A stretch of DNA of 64,000 bases from Paenibacillus tyrphae (GCF_027925525.1 NZ_BSDJ01000028.1:41331-105330), one strand, 5' to 3'. Counted from the stretch's first letter, positions 25,350 through 34,666 are shown. Translations and numbers: made by a program. The notes: generated by a model not told the origin, from the letters alone.

Positions 25350-26540
25350 ATGGTCTCGGCTTCATCCCGCCCAAGAGCGGTCATTATCGGCGCCGGTATC
25401 GGCGGATTGTCCGCAGCCATTGCGCTGCAAACCGCAGGGTGGGACGTCTCGGTCTACGAGAGAACCCGCTCCCTGTCAGGAATCGGCGCCGGCATCGCGC
25501 TCGCCGCCAATGCCATGAAAGCACTGCGGCAGCTTGGGGCGGACGAGCAGGTAAGCCGCCTCGGAGCCCCTGTGCGGCAAGCGGACATTTATACATCGGA
25601 CGGACGGCTGCTGGTGTCGCTTCCGACGGAAGAGCAAGCCCGGCGCTACGGGGCGCAGAGCTACCTGATCCACCGGGCCGATCTGCATTCCGTTCTGCTC
25701 GGCCGTTTAGAGTCCGGAACGGTGCGGACGGATAAGAAATTGCGCTGCTGGGAGCAGAACGAGCGTAGCGTCAAGGCCGTCTTCGAGGACGGCACGATCA
25801 CCGAAGGGGACGTGCTGATCGGCGCCGACGGCCTGCACTCCGCCGTTCGGGCGCAGCTCTTCGGCGAGAGCGCCCCGCTTCGTTATGCCGGCTATTCCGC
25901 GCTGCGGGGTACTGCGCATTGGCACGACGAACGGTTTCCTTTCGAGCAGGGCGGCGGCTTCGAGGCCTGGGGGCCGGGCAAGCGGTTCGGCGTATCGGCG
26001 ATCGGGCAAGGGCGCATCTTCTGGTTTGCCGCCGTCAACGCGCCGCAAGGCCAAGAGCTTCCTCCCGCCGAGAGAAAGGCGGCCGCGCTGCACCAGTTTT
26101 GCGGCTGGATGGAGCCGATCGAGGCGCTGATCTCTGCAACGGATGAGGTATCCATCCTTTCGCACGATATTTTCGACCGCCGGCCGCTCGCCGGCTGGAG
26201 CTGGGGACGCGTGACCTTGCTCGGCGACGCCGCGCATCCGATGCTGCCCAACCTTGGGCAAGGCGGGGCGCAGGCGATGGAGGACGCTCTTGCGCTAGCT
26301 CGCTGCCTGCGGCAGGCATACGGCACGCCGGGCACGCCCGGTGTCGCCGCTGCTCTGCGGCAATATGAGCAGGAGCGGTTCGGACGGACCGCGCTGGTCG
26401 TCCGCAGGTCGCGCGCGATGGGCCGGATGGTGCAGCTCGCGCACCCCGCCGCCATTGCCGTCCGAAACCGGCTGCTTCGCCTGCTCCCCGCCCGGATGCA
26501 AATCCGTCGCCTGGATTGGCTGGTCGGGTATGAGCCCTGA
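25350..26540 (+). CDS. FAD-dependent monooxygenase (aromatic hydroxylase type)
   Basis: A 396-residue class A flavoprotein hydroxylase. FAD motifs in order: VIIGAGIGGLSAAIAL near the N-terminus, the DG motif LIGADGLHSAVRAQL in the middle, and GD motif LLGDAAHPMLPNLGQGG. The best guess of function is NAD(P)H-dependent hydroxylation of an aromatic or similar compound, as for salicylate hydroxylase-like enzymes; the substrate cannot be read. ATG 25350 follows AAAGGAG. It is convergent with the peptidase operon to its right. Confidence 0.9.
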   Translation: MVSASSRPRAVIIGAGIGGLSAAIALQTAGWDVSVYERTRSLSGIGAGIALAANAMKALRQLGADEQVSRLGAPVRQADIYTSDGRLLVSLPTEEQARRYGAQSYLIHRADLHSVLLGRLESGTVRTDKKLRCWEQNERSVKAVFEDGTITEGDVLIGADGLHSAVRAQLFGESAPLRYAGYSALRGTAHWHDERFPFEQGGGFEAWGPGKRFGVSAIGQGRIFWFAAVNAPQGQELPPAERKAAALHQFCGWMEPIEALISATDEVSILSHDIFDRRPLAGWSWGRVTLLGDAAHPMLPNLGQGGAQAMEDALALARCLRQAYGTPGTPGVAAALRQYEQERFGRTALVVRRSRAMGRMVQLAHPAAIAVRNRLLRLLPARMQIRRLDWLVGYEP

Positions 26541-26551
26541 ACCCTGGCCGC

Positions 26552-27634
26552 TCAGCGCTCCAGTACAGCCAGCACTTCTTCTACCGGCAGAGCAGCAATC
26601 GTTCTTCCTTGGCGCCCCGTGGTCGTCCCCGCCATAAACAGGGAGTTATAGATCGCTTCCTCGGTCGCCTCCGTGACGGCGCGGAAGCAGTCGGACATCA
26701 GTCGGCCGTCTTCGCGAACGACGCGGAGCTCCAGCACACCGGAAGCCGGCGTATGCGGAATACGGTTGCCGTTGCTGAAGGCGATCGCGATATCGCCGCT
26801 TCCGTGATGAGCGATCGAGCCGGTACGCGCCAAACCGAAGCCCGCCCGCTTGGCAATCCGCTTCAACTGGCGGGCGTCCATCGGCAAGTCGGTGCCAATC
26901 ACGATGATGATCGAGCCGTCGTTGTCCCGCGCTTCCTCCGGCTTCGCCCGAAGGGATTCGCCCACAGGCTTCCCAAGTATGGTCAAGTCTTCCCCAAGGC
27001 CGAAGTTCGTCAGCACCAATACCCCGAAATGGAAAATCCCCCCATCCACTTCCACCTGTCTGGACGATGTCCCAATTCCTCCTTTGTAGCCGAAGCAGAC
27101 CATCCCGGTTCCGGCTCCGACCGCCCCTTCCATGACGCGGCGGTCCGTGGCTGCCCATCCCTGCCGGATCGCTTCCACCGCATGCTCCGGACGAACGTGA
27201 AGCCCTCTCATATCGTTCAACAACGAGTCGTTGCACTCCCCCGTGACGACGTTTAGCGAGCCGTCGCGGTCTCCGATCCCGTCATCCTGTGCCACCATGT
27301 AACGAAGCGTCCCTTCGGTCACCGCCGGTACGCCGAACGTATTTGTCAGCATAATTGGCGATTCGATGACGCCCAGCTCGTTCACTTGAACCAGACCGGC
27401 CGTTTTGCCGAAGCCGTTGATCACATGCGCCGCGGCAACCGTTTTCTCACGAAACCAATCGCCCGGGTGCGGCAAAATCGCCGTAACCCCCGTCCGGACA
27501 CAAGCATCGGGTCGGTCCTCATGTAACGTCACATGCCCTACGGATACTCCGGGGACATCCGTGATGCTGTTAAACTGTCCGGTCGGAAGCTTTCCGACGG
27601 TAAATCCGTAATCGCGCAATCGTTTTCTGCTCAT
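26552..27634 (-). CDS. P1-family (S58, DmpA-like) aminopeptidase
   Basis: A 360-residue N-terminal-nucleophile hydrolase. Family blocks: ITDVPGVSVGHVTL at the N-terminus, THG-like region NGFGKTAGLVQVNELG, and the autoprocessing site NDGSIIIVIGTDLPMDA, where cleavage before Ser creates the nucleophile. DmpA-type enzymes release N-terminal residues, including D-amino acids, from small peptides. It is the last gene of a leftward unit with a transaminase, an M19 dipeptidase and a serine hydrolase, separated from the latter by 14 bases. Confidence 0.92.
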   Translation of the reverse strand: MSRKRLRDYGFTVGKLPTGQFNSITDVPGVSVGHVTLHEDRPDACVRTGVTAILPHPGDWFREKTVAAAHVINGFGKTAGLVQVNELGVIESPIMLTNTFGVPAVTEGTLRYMVAQDDGIGDRDGSLNVVTGECNDSLLNDMRGLHVRPEHAVEAIRQGWAATDRRVMEGAVGAGTGMVCFGYKGGIGTSSRQVEVDGGIFHFGVLVLTNFGLGEDLTILGKPVGESLRAKPEEARDNDGSIIIVIGTDLPMDARQLKRIAKRAGFGLARTGSIAHHGSGDIAIAFSNGNRIPHTPASGVLELRVVREDGRLMSDCFRAVTEATEEAIYNSLFMAGTTTGRQGRTIAALPVEEVLAVLER

Positions 27635-27648
27635 AAACTATTCTCCCT

Positions 27649-28977
27649 CTATTCGTTTACGCGCCGCAGCATGCGGGAGCCGTAGAAGGCCGCCCAAGCC
27701 TGCGGCTCATCCTTGAAGAAGAAGCGGATCGGGTAGCCGCTGTCCGTGATGACAAGCGTACGGTCGTCGCTAGCCCGCAGCGCGAAGGCTTTGCCGTCAA
27801 TTTCAGCGAAGGGTGAGTTCCCGTCGAGCACAATGTCGACGCTGCCGCCCTCGGCGGACCGGTAAGCGCCGGCCAGACGCCGCAGCTCCTCCGGAGAGGC
27901 CTCGTACGTCGGCTCCACACTGCTACTTTGCTCCAAGGGGAAGCCGAGCGCCGTGTTGACGGCCGCCAGCCACAGCTCGTTGGCGGGCACGTTCGCCACG
28001 TTCGTCAAGACGGCGGCCACAAGCCCGCGTTCGGGCACGAAGCCAAAATACGACGATACCCCGGGCTGGCCGCCTCCGTGCTCGACAAGCGTAACGCCGG
28101 CGTAATCGGGGGTCACCCGCAGCGCGCAGCCGTAAAACACATTTCTTCCGATCCGGTGAATCGGCTCCCGCATCTGCCTCAAGCTCTCGCTCCGCGCCAC
28201 GGGGCAGCCATTCGAAGTCGGGACATTACCCACGTAAAGTTGCCCGTATTTCAGCAGATCGCGCACCGTCGACCGGATGCCGCCGCCGGCTTCGTAGTTC
28301 CCTAGCTTTGGCCACGGCACCTCGTCCAGCGTCTGTGTACCGCCGCGCTTCACATACGGCACGGAGACATTATCCCACGCGGCCAGCTCGTCCAGGCTGA
28401 ACGTTGACCGCCGCATCTGCAGCGGCTCCAGAATCCGCTCCGTGATCGCCGCACGGAAAGGACGGCCCGTCAGCCGTTCGACGATCGCCCCAAGCAGCAG
28501 AAACGTGTCGTTGCAGTAACTGAAATAGTCCCCCGGCGCTCCCAAAAGCTCAATCTCTTCGCTCGCCAAATAGTCGAGGTGTTCGGCGAACCGCCGAAGC
28601 TCCTCCCGGCGGCGCATGGGCGGGACGCCCGCCGTGTGGGAAAGCAAGTGCCGCACTTTGATATCGTCGCTCCGCACTCCGCCGGAAGTGCGCAGCTTGA
28701 ACTCGGGAAGGTGTTTCGTGACAGGATCGTCCAACGAAAGCTTCCCTTCCTCCGCAAGCTGCATGATGGCTAAAGCCGTGAACGACTTGGTAACCGACGC
28801 GATGCCGAACACGGTATCCGAGGTAACCGGATCACCCGTTTCCATATTTCTAACACCGAACCCCTGCTGGTAGACGGTCTCCCCGCGCAGCGAGACGGCC
28901 ACGGCCGCCCCGGGGATCGCTTCTTTCTCCATCATTGCCTTCGCATAGGCTTCGAATCCGGACCAGTTGCCGGTCAT
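27649..28977 (-). CDS. Beta-lactamase-family serine hydrolase (class C / D-peptidase type)
   Basis: A 442-residue protein with the penicillin-recognising fold: SVTK (SxxK) in FGIASVTKSFTALAIMQLA, YCN (YxN) in GDYFSYCNDTFLLLG, and HGGGQPGVSS as third motif. A C-terminal domain of about 100 residues follows. No signal peptide, so it is cytoplasmic and not a resistance beta-lactamase. Relatives include D-aminopeptidases and esterases. Context with a D-amino-acid transaminase and two peptidases suggests action on D-amino-acid-containing peptides. GGAGGTG precedes the ATG. Confidence 0.88.
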   Translation of the reverse strand: MTGNWSGFEAYAKAMMEKEAIPGAAVAVSLRGETVYQQGFGVRNMETGDPVTSDTVFGIASVTKSFTALAIMQLAEEGKLSLDDPVTKHLPEFKLRTSGGVRSDDIKVRHLLSHTAGVPPMRRREELRRFAEHLDYLASEEIELLGAPGDYFSYCNDTFLLLGAIVERLTGRPFRAAITERILEPLQMRRSTFSLDELAAWDNVSVPYVKRGGTQTLDEVPWPKLGNYEAGGGIRSTVRDLLKYGQLYVGNVPTSNGCPVARSESLRQMREPIHRIGRNVFYGCALRVTPDYAGVTLVEHGGGQPGVSSYFGFVPERGLVAAVLTNVANVPANELWLAAVNTALGFPLEQSSSVEPTYEASPEELRRLAGAYRSAEGGSVDIVLDGNSPFAEIDGKAFALRASDDRTLVITDSGYPIRFFFKDEPQAWAAFYGSRMLRRVNE

Positions 28978-29007
28978 GACAGCACCTCCATAGACTGCAC
29001 GGTCCGC

Positions 29008-29946
29008 TTACTTCGGACGGTTGCGCAAAAAGTTCTCGGCGGCAAATCCGAGCACTTCTTCTTCCTTATAATATTTTAGCAGCTCATTGATCAAGTTTTG
29101 GCTTTTGCCTGCGTGTTCCAAGCCTGCAACAAACTCCGAAATGCCGTCAAAATCCGAACCGAGCCCGATATGCCGCACGCCGCCGAGCGCGCACAAATGA
29201 TCGATATGCTTTAACAAATCGGCGATCGTTACATGCCTTTCCCGTTTCACAAAGGCGGGACAATAAATGACGTGGACTGTCCCACCCTTGGCAAACAGCG
29301 CCTTGGCCTGTTCGTCCGTTAAATTGCGCGGGTGATCGCAAACCGCCCGCGCGTTGGCGTGGCTCGCCATCGGATAATCTGCCAGTTCAACCACATCCCA
29401 GAACGCCCGCTCGCACAGATGAGCGACGTCGGTCAGCAGCCGGTGCTCGTTATTGAAGCGCACAATGTCCCGGCCGAACGAGGTCAACCCGGCGCCGCGC
29501 GGCTCCAGCACACCATCGGCCGCGAGATTGGCGTAGTTCCAGGTCAAGCCAACCGCACGCACGCCAAGCTGGTATAAAATGTTCAGCTGGCGCAGGTCGT
29601 TGCCGATAGGATCGACACCTTCCAGCGTCAGCATGGCTCCGATCTGCCCCGGTTCAAGCGCGTCGAAATCGGCCCAGTCTCGAATCTGCTTCATCTCCGG
29701 ATGCTTCCCGAGCACCTCGTCGTAGAAATAATGAACCTGATCCAGCGCCGCTTGAAACTTCTGCTCTGCCTTAAGATGAGGCGGAACGAAGACGGCAAAG
29801 CACTGGGCCTTCACGCCGCCCTGCTGCAGTCTTGCCTTGTTCGTCGCCAGCTCCTCCGAGCTGCCGTACGACAGCTGCCCGCCGCTTTTCCAGAACTTAT
29901 ACAGCACATCGCAATGAAAGTCAATGATTTCCATGTTTTTCCCCAT
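29008..29946 (-). CDS. Membrane dipeptidase (peptidase family M19)
   Basis: A 312-residue zinc dipeptidase. The first metal ligands are in IIDFHCDVLYKFW, and later blocks TLEGVDPIGNDLRQL, VGLTWNYANLAADG, DVAHLCERAFWDVV, MASHANARAVCDHPRN and HIGLGSDFDG are all typical. Such enzymes cleave dipeptides including L-D forms. ATG 29946 follows GGAG by six bases; the open frame begins 12 bases earlier at a TTG. It lies about 20 bases after the transaminase stop codon, in the same operon. Confidence 0.92.
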   Translation of the reverse strand: MGKNMEIIDFHCDVLYKFWKSGGQLSYGSSEELATNKARLQQGGVKAQCFAVFVPPHLKAEQKFQAALDQVHYFYDEVLGKHPEMKQIRDWADFDALEPGQIGAMLTLEGVDPIGNDLRQLNILYQLGVRAVGLTWNYANLAADGVLEPRGAGLTSFGRDIVRFNNEHRLLTDVAHLCERAFWDVVELADYPMASHANARAVCDHPRNLTDEQAKALFAKGGTVHVIYCPAFVKRERHVTIADLLKHIDHLCALGGVRHIGLGSDFDGISEFVAGLEHAGKSQNLINELLKYYKEEEVLGFAAENFLRNRPK

Positions 29947-29964
29947 TTTTTGCTCCAACCTTTC

Positions 29965-30807
29965 CTAGTCCTGTCCCGTCATTGTACGGAACCGCTCGTA
30001 CAGCGCCAGCGCGACCGGTCCGGGACTACCGTCCCGGATCAGGCTTCCATCCTCGAAGCGAACGACCGGCATCACTTCCGTCGTCGTACTAGTGATGAAC
30101 GCTTCGTCCGCCTGCCGCAGCTCCTCCGGAGTAAACGATTGTTCGACGAACGGGATACGCAGCTCGTGCGCGATCCGCTGCACCGCCATTCTCGTAATAC
30201 CCGCCAAAATCTGTTTGGACAGCGGCGCCGTCCGGATCGCTCCATCTTTGACCATATATACGTTGGAGCTTGTTCCTTCCGTCACAACCCCGTCCCGTAC
30301 GAGAACCGCTTCCAGGCACCCGCGTTCGGACGCGGCTTGCTTGGCCAAAATATTGGGCAGCAGGTTGAGCGACTTGATCCAGCAGTTCAGCCAGCGCTCG
30401 TCCGGATGCAGCATGACGCTAATGCCGGAGGCCCTCGCCTCGGCCGATATTTCCCGAAACGGCTTCGCCGTCATCGATACGGACGCCGGGCAGACCGGGA
30501 ACAAATGATTACGTGGGGCGATGCCGCGGGTCGCCTGCACATACAGATCGAGATCCGACAGCCCGCTTTTTTGCGTCAATTCGCCGATAATCCGCTTCAG
30601 CGACTCGCCGTCGTGCCCGATCTCCAGACGAATCGCCGCGGCGCTCTTGAACAACCGGTCCAAATGCTCGTCGAGCATAAAAGGCCGACCCTTGTAAATC
30701 CGGATCACCTCATAGACGCCGTCCCCGAATTGATGTCCCCGCTCGTCGATCGGAACGACCGGTTCGTCCGACTGGATAAAGCTCCCGTTAAAATAAGCCA
30801 AAGCCAT
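29965..30807 (-). CDS. dat: D-amino-acid transaminase
   Basis: A 280-residue class IV PLP aminotransferase that moves the amino group between D-alanine and 2-oxoglutarate to D-glutamate. Family features: RGHQFGDGVYEVIRIYKG, the PLP lysine in IKSLNLLPNILAKQAA, the EGTSSNVYMVKDG block and TSTTTEVMPV near the C-terminus. ATG 30807 has GGGAGGGG upstream. It is the first gene of the leftward peptidase operon and is divergent from a LysR regulator 126 bases away. Confidence 0.9.
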   Translation of the reverse strand: MALAYFNGSFIQSDEPVVPIDERGHQFGDGVYEVIRIYKGRPFMLDEHLDRLFKSAAAIRLEIGHDGESLKRIIGELTQKSGLSDLDLYVQATRGIAPRNHLFPVCPASVSMTAKPFREISAEARASGISVMLHPDERWLNCWIKSLNLLPNILAKQAASERGCLEAVLVRDGVVTEGTSSNVYMVKDGAIRTAPLSKQILAGITRMAVQRIAHELRIPFVEQSFTPEELRQADEAFITSTTTEVMPVVRFEDGSLIRDGSPGPVALALYERFRTMTGQD

Positions 30808-30932
30808 GATGTAGCCCCTCCCTGGTTCATTTCCCATGTTATTAACAAACTAATCGATTTCCTCAGGTCGGTCCAATAGGATAATGACATGATGGGTATA
30901 AGAAAATATAATACGAGCATAGGGGGCGTTTT

Positions 30933-31826
30933 ATGAATACGGATCATGTTGAATGTTTTGTCATGGTGGCTCTGACCGGTAGCTTCAGCAAAGCGGCCAA
31001 CCTGCTGTATTTGTCCCAGCCCACGGTTAGCCAGAGGATCAAAGCGCTCGAAGCCGACTTGAACTGCAGGCTGTTTCAACGAACGGGCCATGCCATCGCC
31101 TTGACGGAGGAAGGCGAAAGCTTCCTGCCCTATGCGAAAAGCATGCTGCAATCGCTTCAGGACGGGCAGCAGGCGATCCAGCGGATTCACGGGAAATTGG
31201 AAGGCGAGCTGTCCGTCGCTTCCGTTTTCGGGGCGGCCTTTTACCTTCTGCCCCAGCTCGTGGAGCAATTCCAGACGCTCTACCCGAAGGTGAAGCTGAC
31301 GCTTTTGACCGGACATTCGCATCAGGTGCTCGATATGGTGTTGAATCATGAAGTATCCTTCGGGATCGCCCGCGCCGTCAATCATCCGCAGATCCGGCGC
31401 ATTCCGATCCTGAAGGACGATATGCTGCTGGCGGTCTATCCGGGCCATCCGTTTCACGACCGCAAGCAGGTGACGATCGAGGATGTCGCCAAGGAGCGGC
31501 TCATTTTGTTCAATCGTGGCTCGCTCGACTGGACGCTGATTAACGGGGCTTTCAGCCACTACAGGCTGGACCGGCACGTAGTCATGGAAGCGGATAACAT
31601 CGAGGTGGTCAAGCGGATGGTCAAGCAAAGGCTGGGGATCGCGTTTCTGCCCCGCTTCTCGATCCTTCACGATCTGGAGCGGGACGAGCTCCGCGAGGTG
31701 GAAGTCACCGGACTGCCGCAGCTGAACCGCAACTTCGAGCTGATTTATTTGAAGGACATGTCGCTAAACCAGATCATGGAGCATTTTATCGGCTTCTTAT
31801 GCCAGCACCATGCGCAACCGGAGTAA
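30933..31826 (+). CDS. LysR-family transcriptional regulator
   Basis: A 297-residue LysR regulator: N-terminal helix-turn-helix (FVMVALTGSFSKAANLLYLS, QPTVSQRIKALEADL) and C-terminal periplasmic-binding-like effector domain. It is divergent from the dat-peptidase operon, the usual layout for a LysR activator and its target, so it probably responds to a D-amino acid, a peptide or a breakdown product. The short intergenic region (30808-30932) must contain both promoters. Confidence 0.92.
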   Translation: MNTDHVECFVMVALTGSFSKAANLLYLSQPTVSQRIKALEADLNCRLFQRTGHAIALTEEGESFLPYAKSMLQSLQDGQQAIQRIHGKLEGELSVASVFGAAFYLLPQLVEQFQTLYPKVKLTLLTGHSHQVLDMVLNHEVSFGIARAVNHPQIRRIPILKDDMLLAVYPGHPFHDRKQVTIEDVAKERLILFNRGSLDWTLINGAFSHYRLDRHVVMEADNIEVVKRMVKQRLGIAFLPRFSILHDLERDELREVEVTGLPQLNRNFELIYLKDMSLNQIMEHFIGFLCQHHAQPE

Positions 31827-31836
31827 CGAATAAAAA

Positions 31837-31868
31837 ACCGCTCGACTCGGGCAAGTCAGGCGGTCCTT
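31837..31868. terminator. Terminator between LysR and M29 aminopeptidase genes
   Basis: ACCGCTCGACT and AGTCAGGCGGT pair with two mismatches, flanked by AAAAAA on the left and CCTTTG on the right; it can serve both convergent genes. Confidence 0.65.
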
Positions 31869-31896
31869 TGTTCAAACGAGCAAGGGGTGAGCGGTA

Positions 31897-33132
31897 TTAC
31901 CCGATCGCCCAGTTGCCTTGACGGAAAACCGGCTCGCGGGTGCCGTCCGGCAGCTCGCCGTCGATATCCAGCTCCGCCGAGCCGACCATAAAGTCGACGT
32001 GCGTCAGGCTGACGTTCGCGCCCTTGGCCAGCAGTTCCTCCTTGGTCATCTTCGTGCCGTTCTCGATCGTAAACGGATAAGCACTGCCGACCGCGAAATG
32101 GCAGGACGCGTTCTCGTCAATGCCGGTATTGTAAAACACGCGGTTCAGGTTCGAAATCGGAGAATGGTGCGGTACGAGCGCCACTTCTCCCAAATATTTC
32201 GCCCCTTCGTCTGTCTTCAGCAGGGCATCCAAATATTCCAGCCCGACCTCGGCCGTATAGCTGATCACTTTGCCGCCTTCGAACGTGAGCGAAAACTTGT
32301 CAACCAGCCGGCCGTTCAAGTTTAACGGCTTCGTGCTTGTCACCGTTCCGTTCACGCCGGTGCGCAGCGGCATCGTGTACACTTCCTCCGTCGGCATGTT
32401 GGCTACGAAGTATACGCCTTGATCGTCCGTCGTCCCGCCGCCGTGCCAAATATGCCCCTCAGGCAGCTCGACCGTCAAGTCGGTACCGGGAGCCCGGTAA
32501 TGCAGCTTCTTGTACTTTTTCTCGTTGAGCTTCTCCTTGACCTGCTTCAGCCGGCCGATGTGCTCTTTCCAAGCCGCCACGGGATCATCAGCGTCGACCC
32601 GGTTCATTTTGAAGATCGTATCCCACATCACCCGGACACGCTCTTCCTCCGGAAGCTCGGGGAACACCTTGGCCGCCCAAGCCTGCGTGGGCGCTTTCAC
32701 GAGACACCAGCTGAACTTTTTATTGCGCACGTAGCTTTGGAATTTCTCCCTCGCCACGGCCGCCGCTTTGGTCGCCCGCGTCACTTTGTCCGAATCGATG
32801 CCCTTGTACAATTCCGGGTCGGGCACCTTGATGTTGATTAATGCCCCGCCGTTCTCCGCCAGCTGCTCCATCATCGCCGGCATCCACTGCGGGTAGTAGT
32901 CGAACGACTCGTCGGGCGCATATAAGAACCGGTTTCTCGTCACTTCCTCGTCATCCCATTGAACCTGCACGTATTTCGCTCCCGCTTCGTATGCCTTTTG
33001 CACGACTTTACGGGTGAACGGCGCAGCTTCCAGCGGCGATTCGATGTGAAGCACTTGTCCGGGCTGAACATTCGCTCCAACCCGGACGACAAGCTCCGCG
33101 TATTTTTCCAGACTTCGGTCAAAAGCTTCCAT
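31897..33132 (-). CDS. M29-family aminopeptidase (AmpS/aminopeptidase T-like)
   Basis: A 411-residue metal-dependent aminopeptidase. N-terminal blocks: YAELVVRVGANVQPGQVLHI and GAKYVQVQWDDEEVTR. The metal ligands fall in EVGLEYLDALLKTDEGAKYL-type, GEVALVPHHSPIS and HVDFMVGS segments. It would trim N-terminal residues from peptides in the cytoplasm. A separate promoter is likely, with AGGAGA before the ATG. Together with the neighbouring operon it gives this stretch four peptidases. Confidence 0.92.
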   Translation of the reverse strand: MEAFDRSLEKYAELVVRVGANVQPGQVLHIESPLEAAPFTRKVVQKAYEAGAKYVQVQWDDEEVTRNRFLYAPDESFDYYPQWMPAMMEQLAENGGALINIKVPDPELYKGIDSDKVTRATKAAAVAREKFQSYVRNKKFSWCLVKAPTQAWAAKVFPELPEEERVRVMWDTIFKMNRVDADDPVAAWKEHIGRLKQVKEKLNEKKYKKLHYRAPGTDLTVELPEGHIWHGGGTTDDQGVYFVANMPTEEVYTMPLRTGVNGTVTSTKPLNLNGRLVDKFSLTFEGGKVISYTAEVGLEYLDALLKTDEGAKYLGEVALVPHHSPISNLNRVFYNTGIDENASCHFAVGSAYPFTIENGTKMTKEELLAKGANVSLTHVDFMVGSAELDIDGELPDGTREPVFRQGNWAIG

Positions 33133-33230
33133 GTCCCTGTCTCCTGTCCTATCGATTTGTTACCCGTACCATTATACTAGAAGTCGAGAGGCGAACCAAG
33201 CGAACTCCCGGGCTCAGACCCGATCAAATC

Positions 33231-33270
33231 AAAAGAGCCCCTGACCGGTTCCATGAACCGGCCGGGACTC
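33231..33270 (-). terminator. Terminator of the regulator-pheromone operon
   Basis: On the reverse strand GAGTCCC...CCGGTTC-ATG-GAACCGG...GGGGCTC is followed by TTTTGATTT, 15 bases after the small peptide gene. Confidence 0.8.
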
Positions 33271-33284
33271 CTTGAGATCCGATG

Positions 33285-33413
33285 TTAGCCTCCTACACCG
33301 TTATCGTGAAAGTACTCCATTTTTACCGGCTCGTTAGCCGGCGGTTGATACGATACGGACAGGCCGTTCAAGAAAATGAACCCCAAAGTCAGAAGCACCA
33401 TCATTTTTTTCAT
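33285..33413 (-). CDS. Phr-like secreted signal peptide precursor
   Basis: A 42-residue reading frame whose ATG (33413-33411) shares one base with the TGA stop of the TPR regulator, as TGATG. GGAGGGAG lies upstream inside the regulator gene. The product has a Lys pair, a hydrophobic signal sequence (MVLLTLGFIFLNGLSV) and a polar tail ending KMEYFHDNGVGG. This is the layout of Phr/PapR-type pheromone precursors: export, trimming to a short C-terminal peptide, re-import by an oligopeptide permease and binding to the partner regulator. A terminator follows. The exact mature peptide is unknown. Confidence 0.82.
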   Translation of the reverse strand: MKKMMVLLTLGFIFLNGLSVSYQPPANEPVKMEYFHDNGVGG

Positions 33414-34636
33414 CAAGCAGACACTCCCTCCAAAATTTTCTCATATTCCTTCTTCTGCTGTTCTGTTGCATGGTCAACATACTTCCAGAACAAAGAAACG
33501 CATTTCTCGAACCCCGAATAATAACGCAATTTTTGGGCCAGACCCAAGGCGTGAATCAATTCGTTTAACGCTTGGTGCTTCCCTCCTCTTTTGAAGCTGT
33601 AAATGACCTTCTCATACCAAAAGTGGAACAGCTGCGTGCCATTGATGTGATCGCAAATCGTCCCGACGGTCGGGATTCTCTTTTCGAATTTGGCAAGGAC
33701 CGCGTCAACGGAAAAATGGTACCGGTTCGCGGCTTTCACGACGACCGATAAACTGGGAAGGATTTGATTCGGATATTCGTCCAGATAGGCGGATAATTCG
33801 GGCAGTACTTTGAGGTTCCCCGTATTCAATTCGAGGATGAGCCCGTTTCCTTTCCCCCATATCCGGAATTTCTCAACCTCCTTTTTACCGACCTCGTCAA
33901 GACCTTGGAACCATGAAAGATCGGAATACTCCTGCACGCAGCGCTTGGCCTCTTCGTATTGTTCCAGTTTGGTTAGAGCCACCCCTTTCATCAGACAGCC
34001 TTGACCATAGTACACGACTAAATGCCGTTCCGTTTGCAGCGGCTTATACAGGTCATTATGTATCAGCTTCTCGTAGATCGCAGTTGCCAGCTCTCTGAGT
34101 TCATCGGCGTACTGTCCGACTTTGTCCCATCTTTCGAAGGTGTAATAAACGTTGGCCATCTGCAAAAGAGCGTCCAGCCGGACATCCTCCGGCAGATGTT
34201 TGTAATGGGTTTCAAAACGAAACACGGCTTCTCTGTTTTCTTCCACCCCGGTTCCGATGAGCGATTGAAACAACCGGAACTGGCTCATGACATACTGCGG
34301 GTCCTCTGTATTTCCTTTATCGACAATTTGGCGGTAAAGCGGAATAGCTTCTTTTTTCTTTCCTTGCTCAAACAAGCTCTCCGCTAAGGAAAATTGCTGC
34401 GAACAGGTTAGCTTATCGTTCAAGAAACATTGACCCAAGTACAATTCGTAAAGCCAACCGGGGCCGTGACCCAATACGGATGCTATCTTGTCGAGCTGGT
34501 CTATGGTGACGGACCGGGGGTAATCCAGCTGCTCAATACGGATTCCTGCAAGTTCGCTGAATTGCGAAGGCGTGAACCCGTGGAGTTGCAACTCATTCTC
34601 AACTACCGTTCTCATACTTTGAATGGTCGTTACCAT
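33413..34636 (-). CDS. HTH-TPR peptide-sensing regulator (RRNPP type, AimR/AloR-like)
   Basis: A 407-residue cytoplasmic regulator. Residues 1-70 form a helix-turn-helix domain (FTPSQFSELAGIRIEQLDYP, DQLDKIASVLGHGPGWLYEL). The rest is all helical with TPR-like pairs, for example SLAESLFEQGKKKEAIPLYR, LLQMANVYYTFERWDKVGQY and LMKGVALTKLEQYEEAKRC. This matches RRNPP receptors that bind exported peptides. ATG 34636 follows GGGAGGAG. The gene is translationally coupled to a 42-residue signal-peptide gene at its 3' end and has a good promoter. AimR-like receptors paired with phr genes are known from Paenibacillus; the target genes here are unknown. Confidence 0.87.
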   Translation of the reverse strand: MVTTIQSMRTVVENELQLHGFTPSQFSELAGIRIEQLDYPRSVTIDQLDKIASVLGHGPGWLYELYLGQCFLNDKLTCSQQFSLAESLFEQGKKKEAIPLYRQIVDKGNTEDPQYVMSQFRLFQSLIGTGVEENREAVFRFETHYKHLPEDVRLDALLQMANVYYTFERWDKVGQYADELRELATAIYEKLIHNDLYKPLQTERHLVVYYGQGCLMKGVALTKLEQYEEAKRCVQEYSDLSWFQGLDEVGKKEVEKFRIWGKGNGLILELNTGNLKVLPELSAYLDEYPNQILPSLSVVVKAANRYHFSVDAVLAKFEKRIPTVGTICDHINGTQLFHFWYEKVIYSFKRGGKHQALNELIHALGLAQKLRYYSGFEKCVSLFWKYVDHATEQQKKEYEKILEGVSA

Positions 34637-34666
34637 ATAAAATTCTCCTCCCTGCCTATATCCATA

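Noticed and set aside
29701..30879. 392-residue plus-strand open frame
   Set aside because: Antisense to the dipeptidase and transaminase genes; composition typical of a GC-rich antisense frame and no ribosome binding site.
30705..31670. 321-residue reverse-strand open frame
   Set aside because: Antisense to the LysR gene; no recognisable domain.
33282..33594. Two plus-strand open frames over the pheromone gene
   Set aside because: They lie antisense to the regulator-pheromone operon and lack binding sites; the reverse-strand 42-codon gene fits the context much better.
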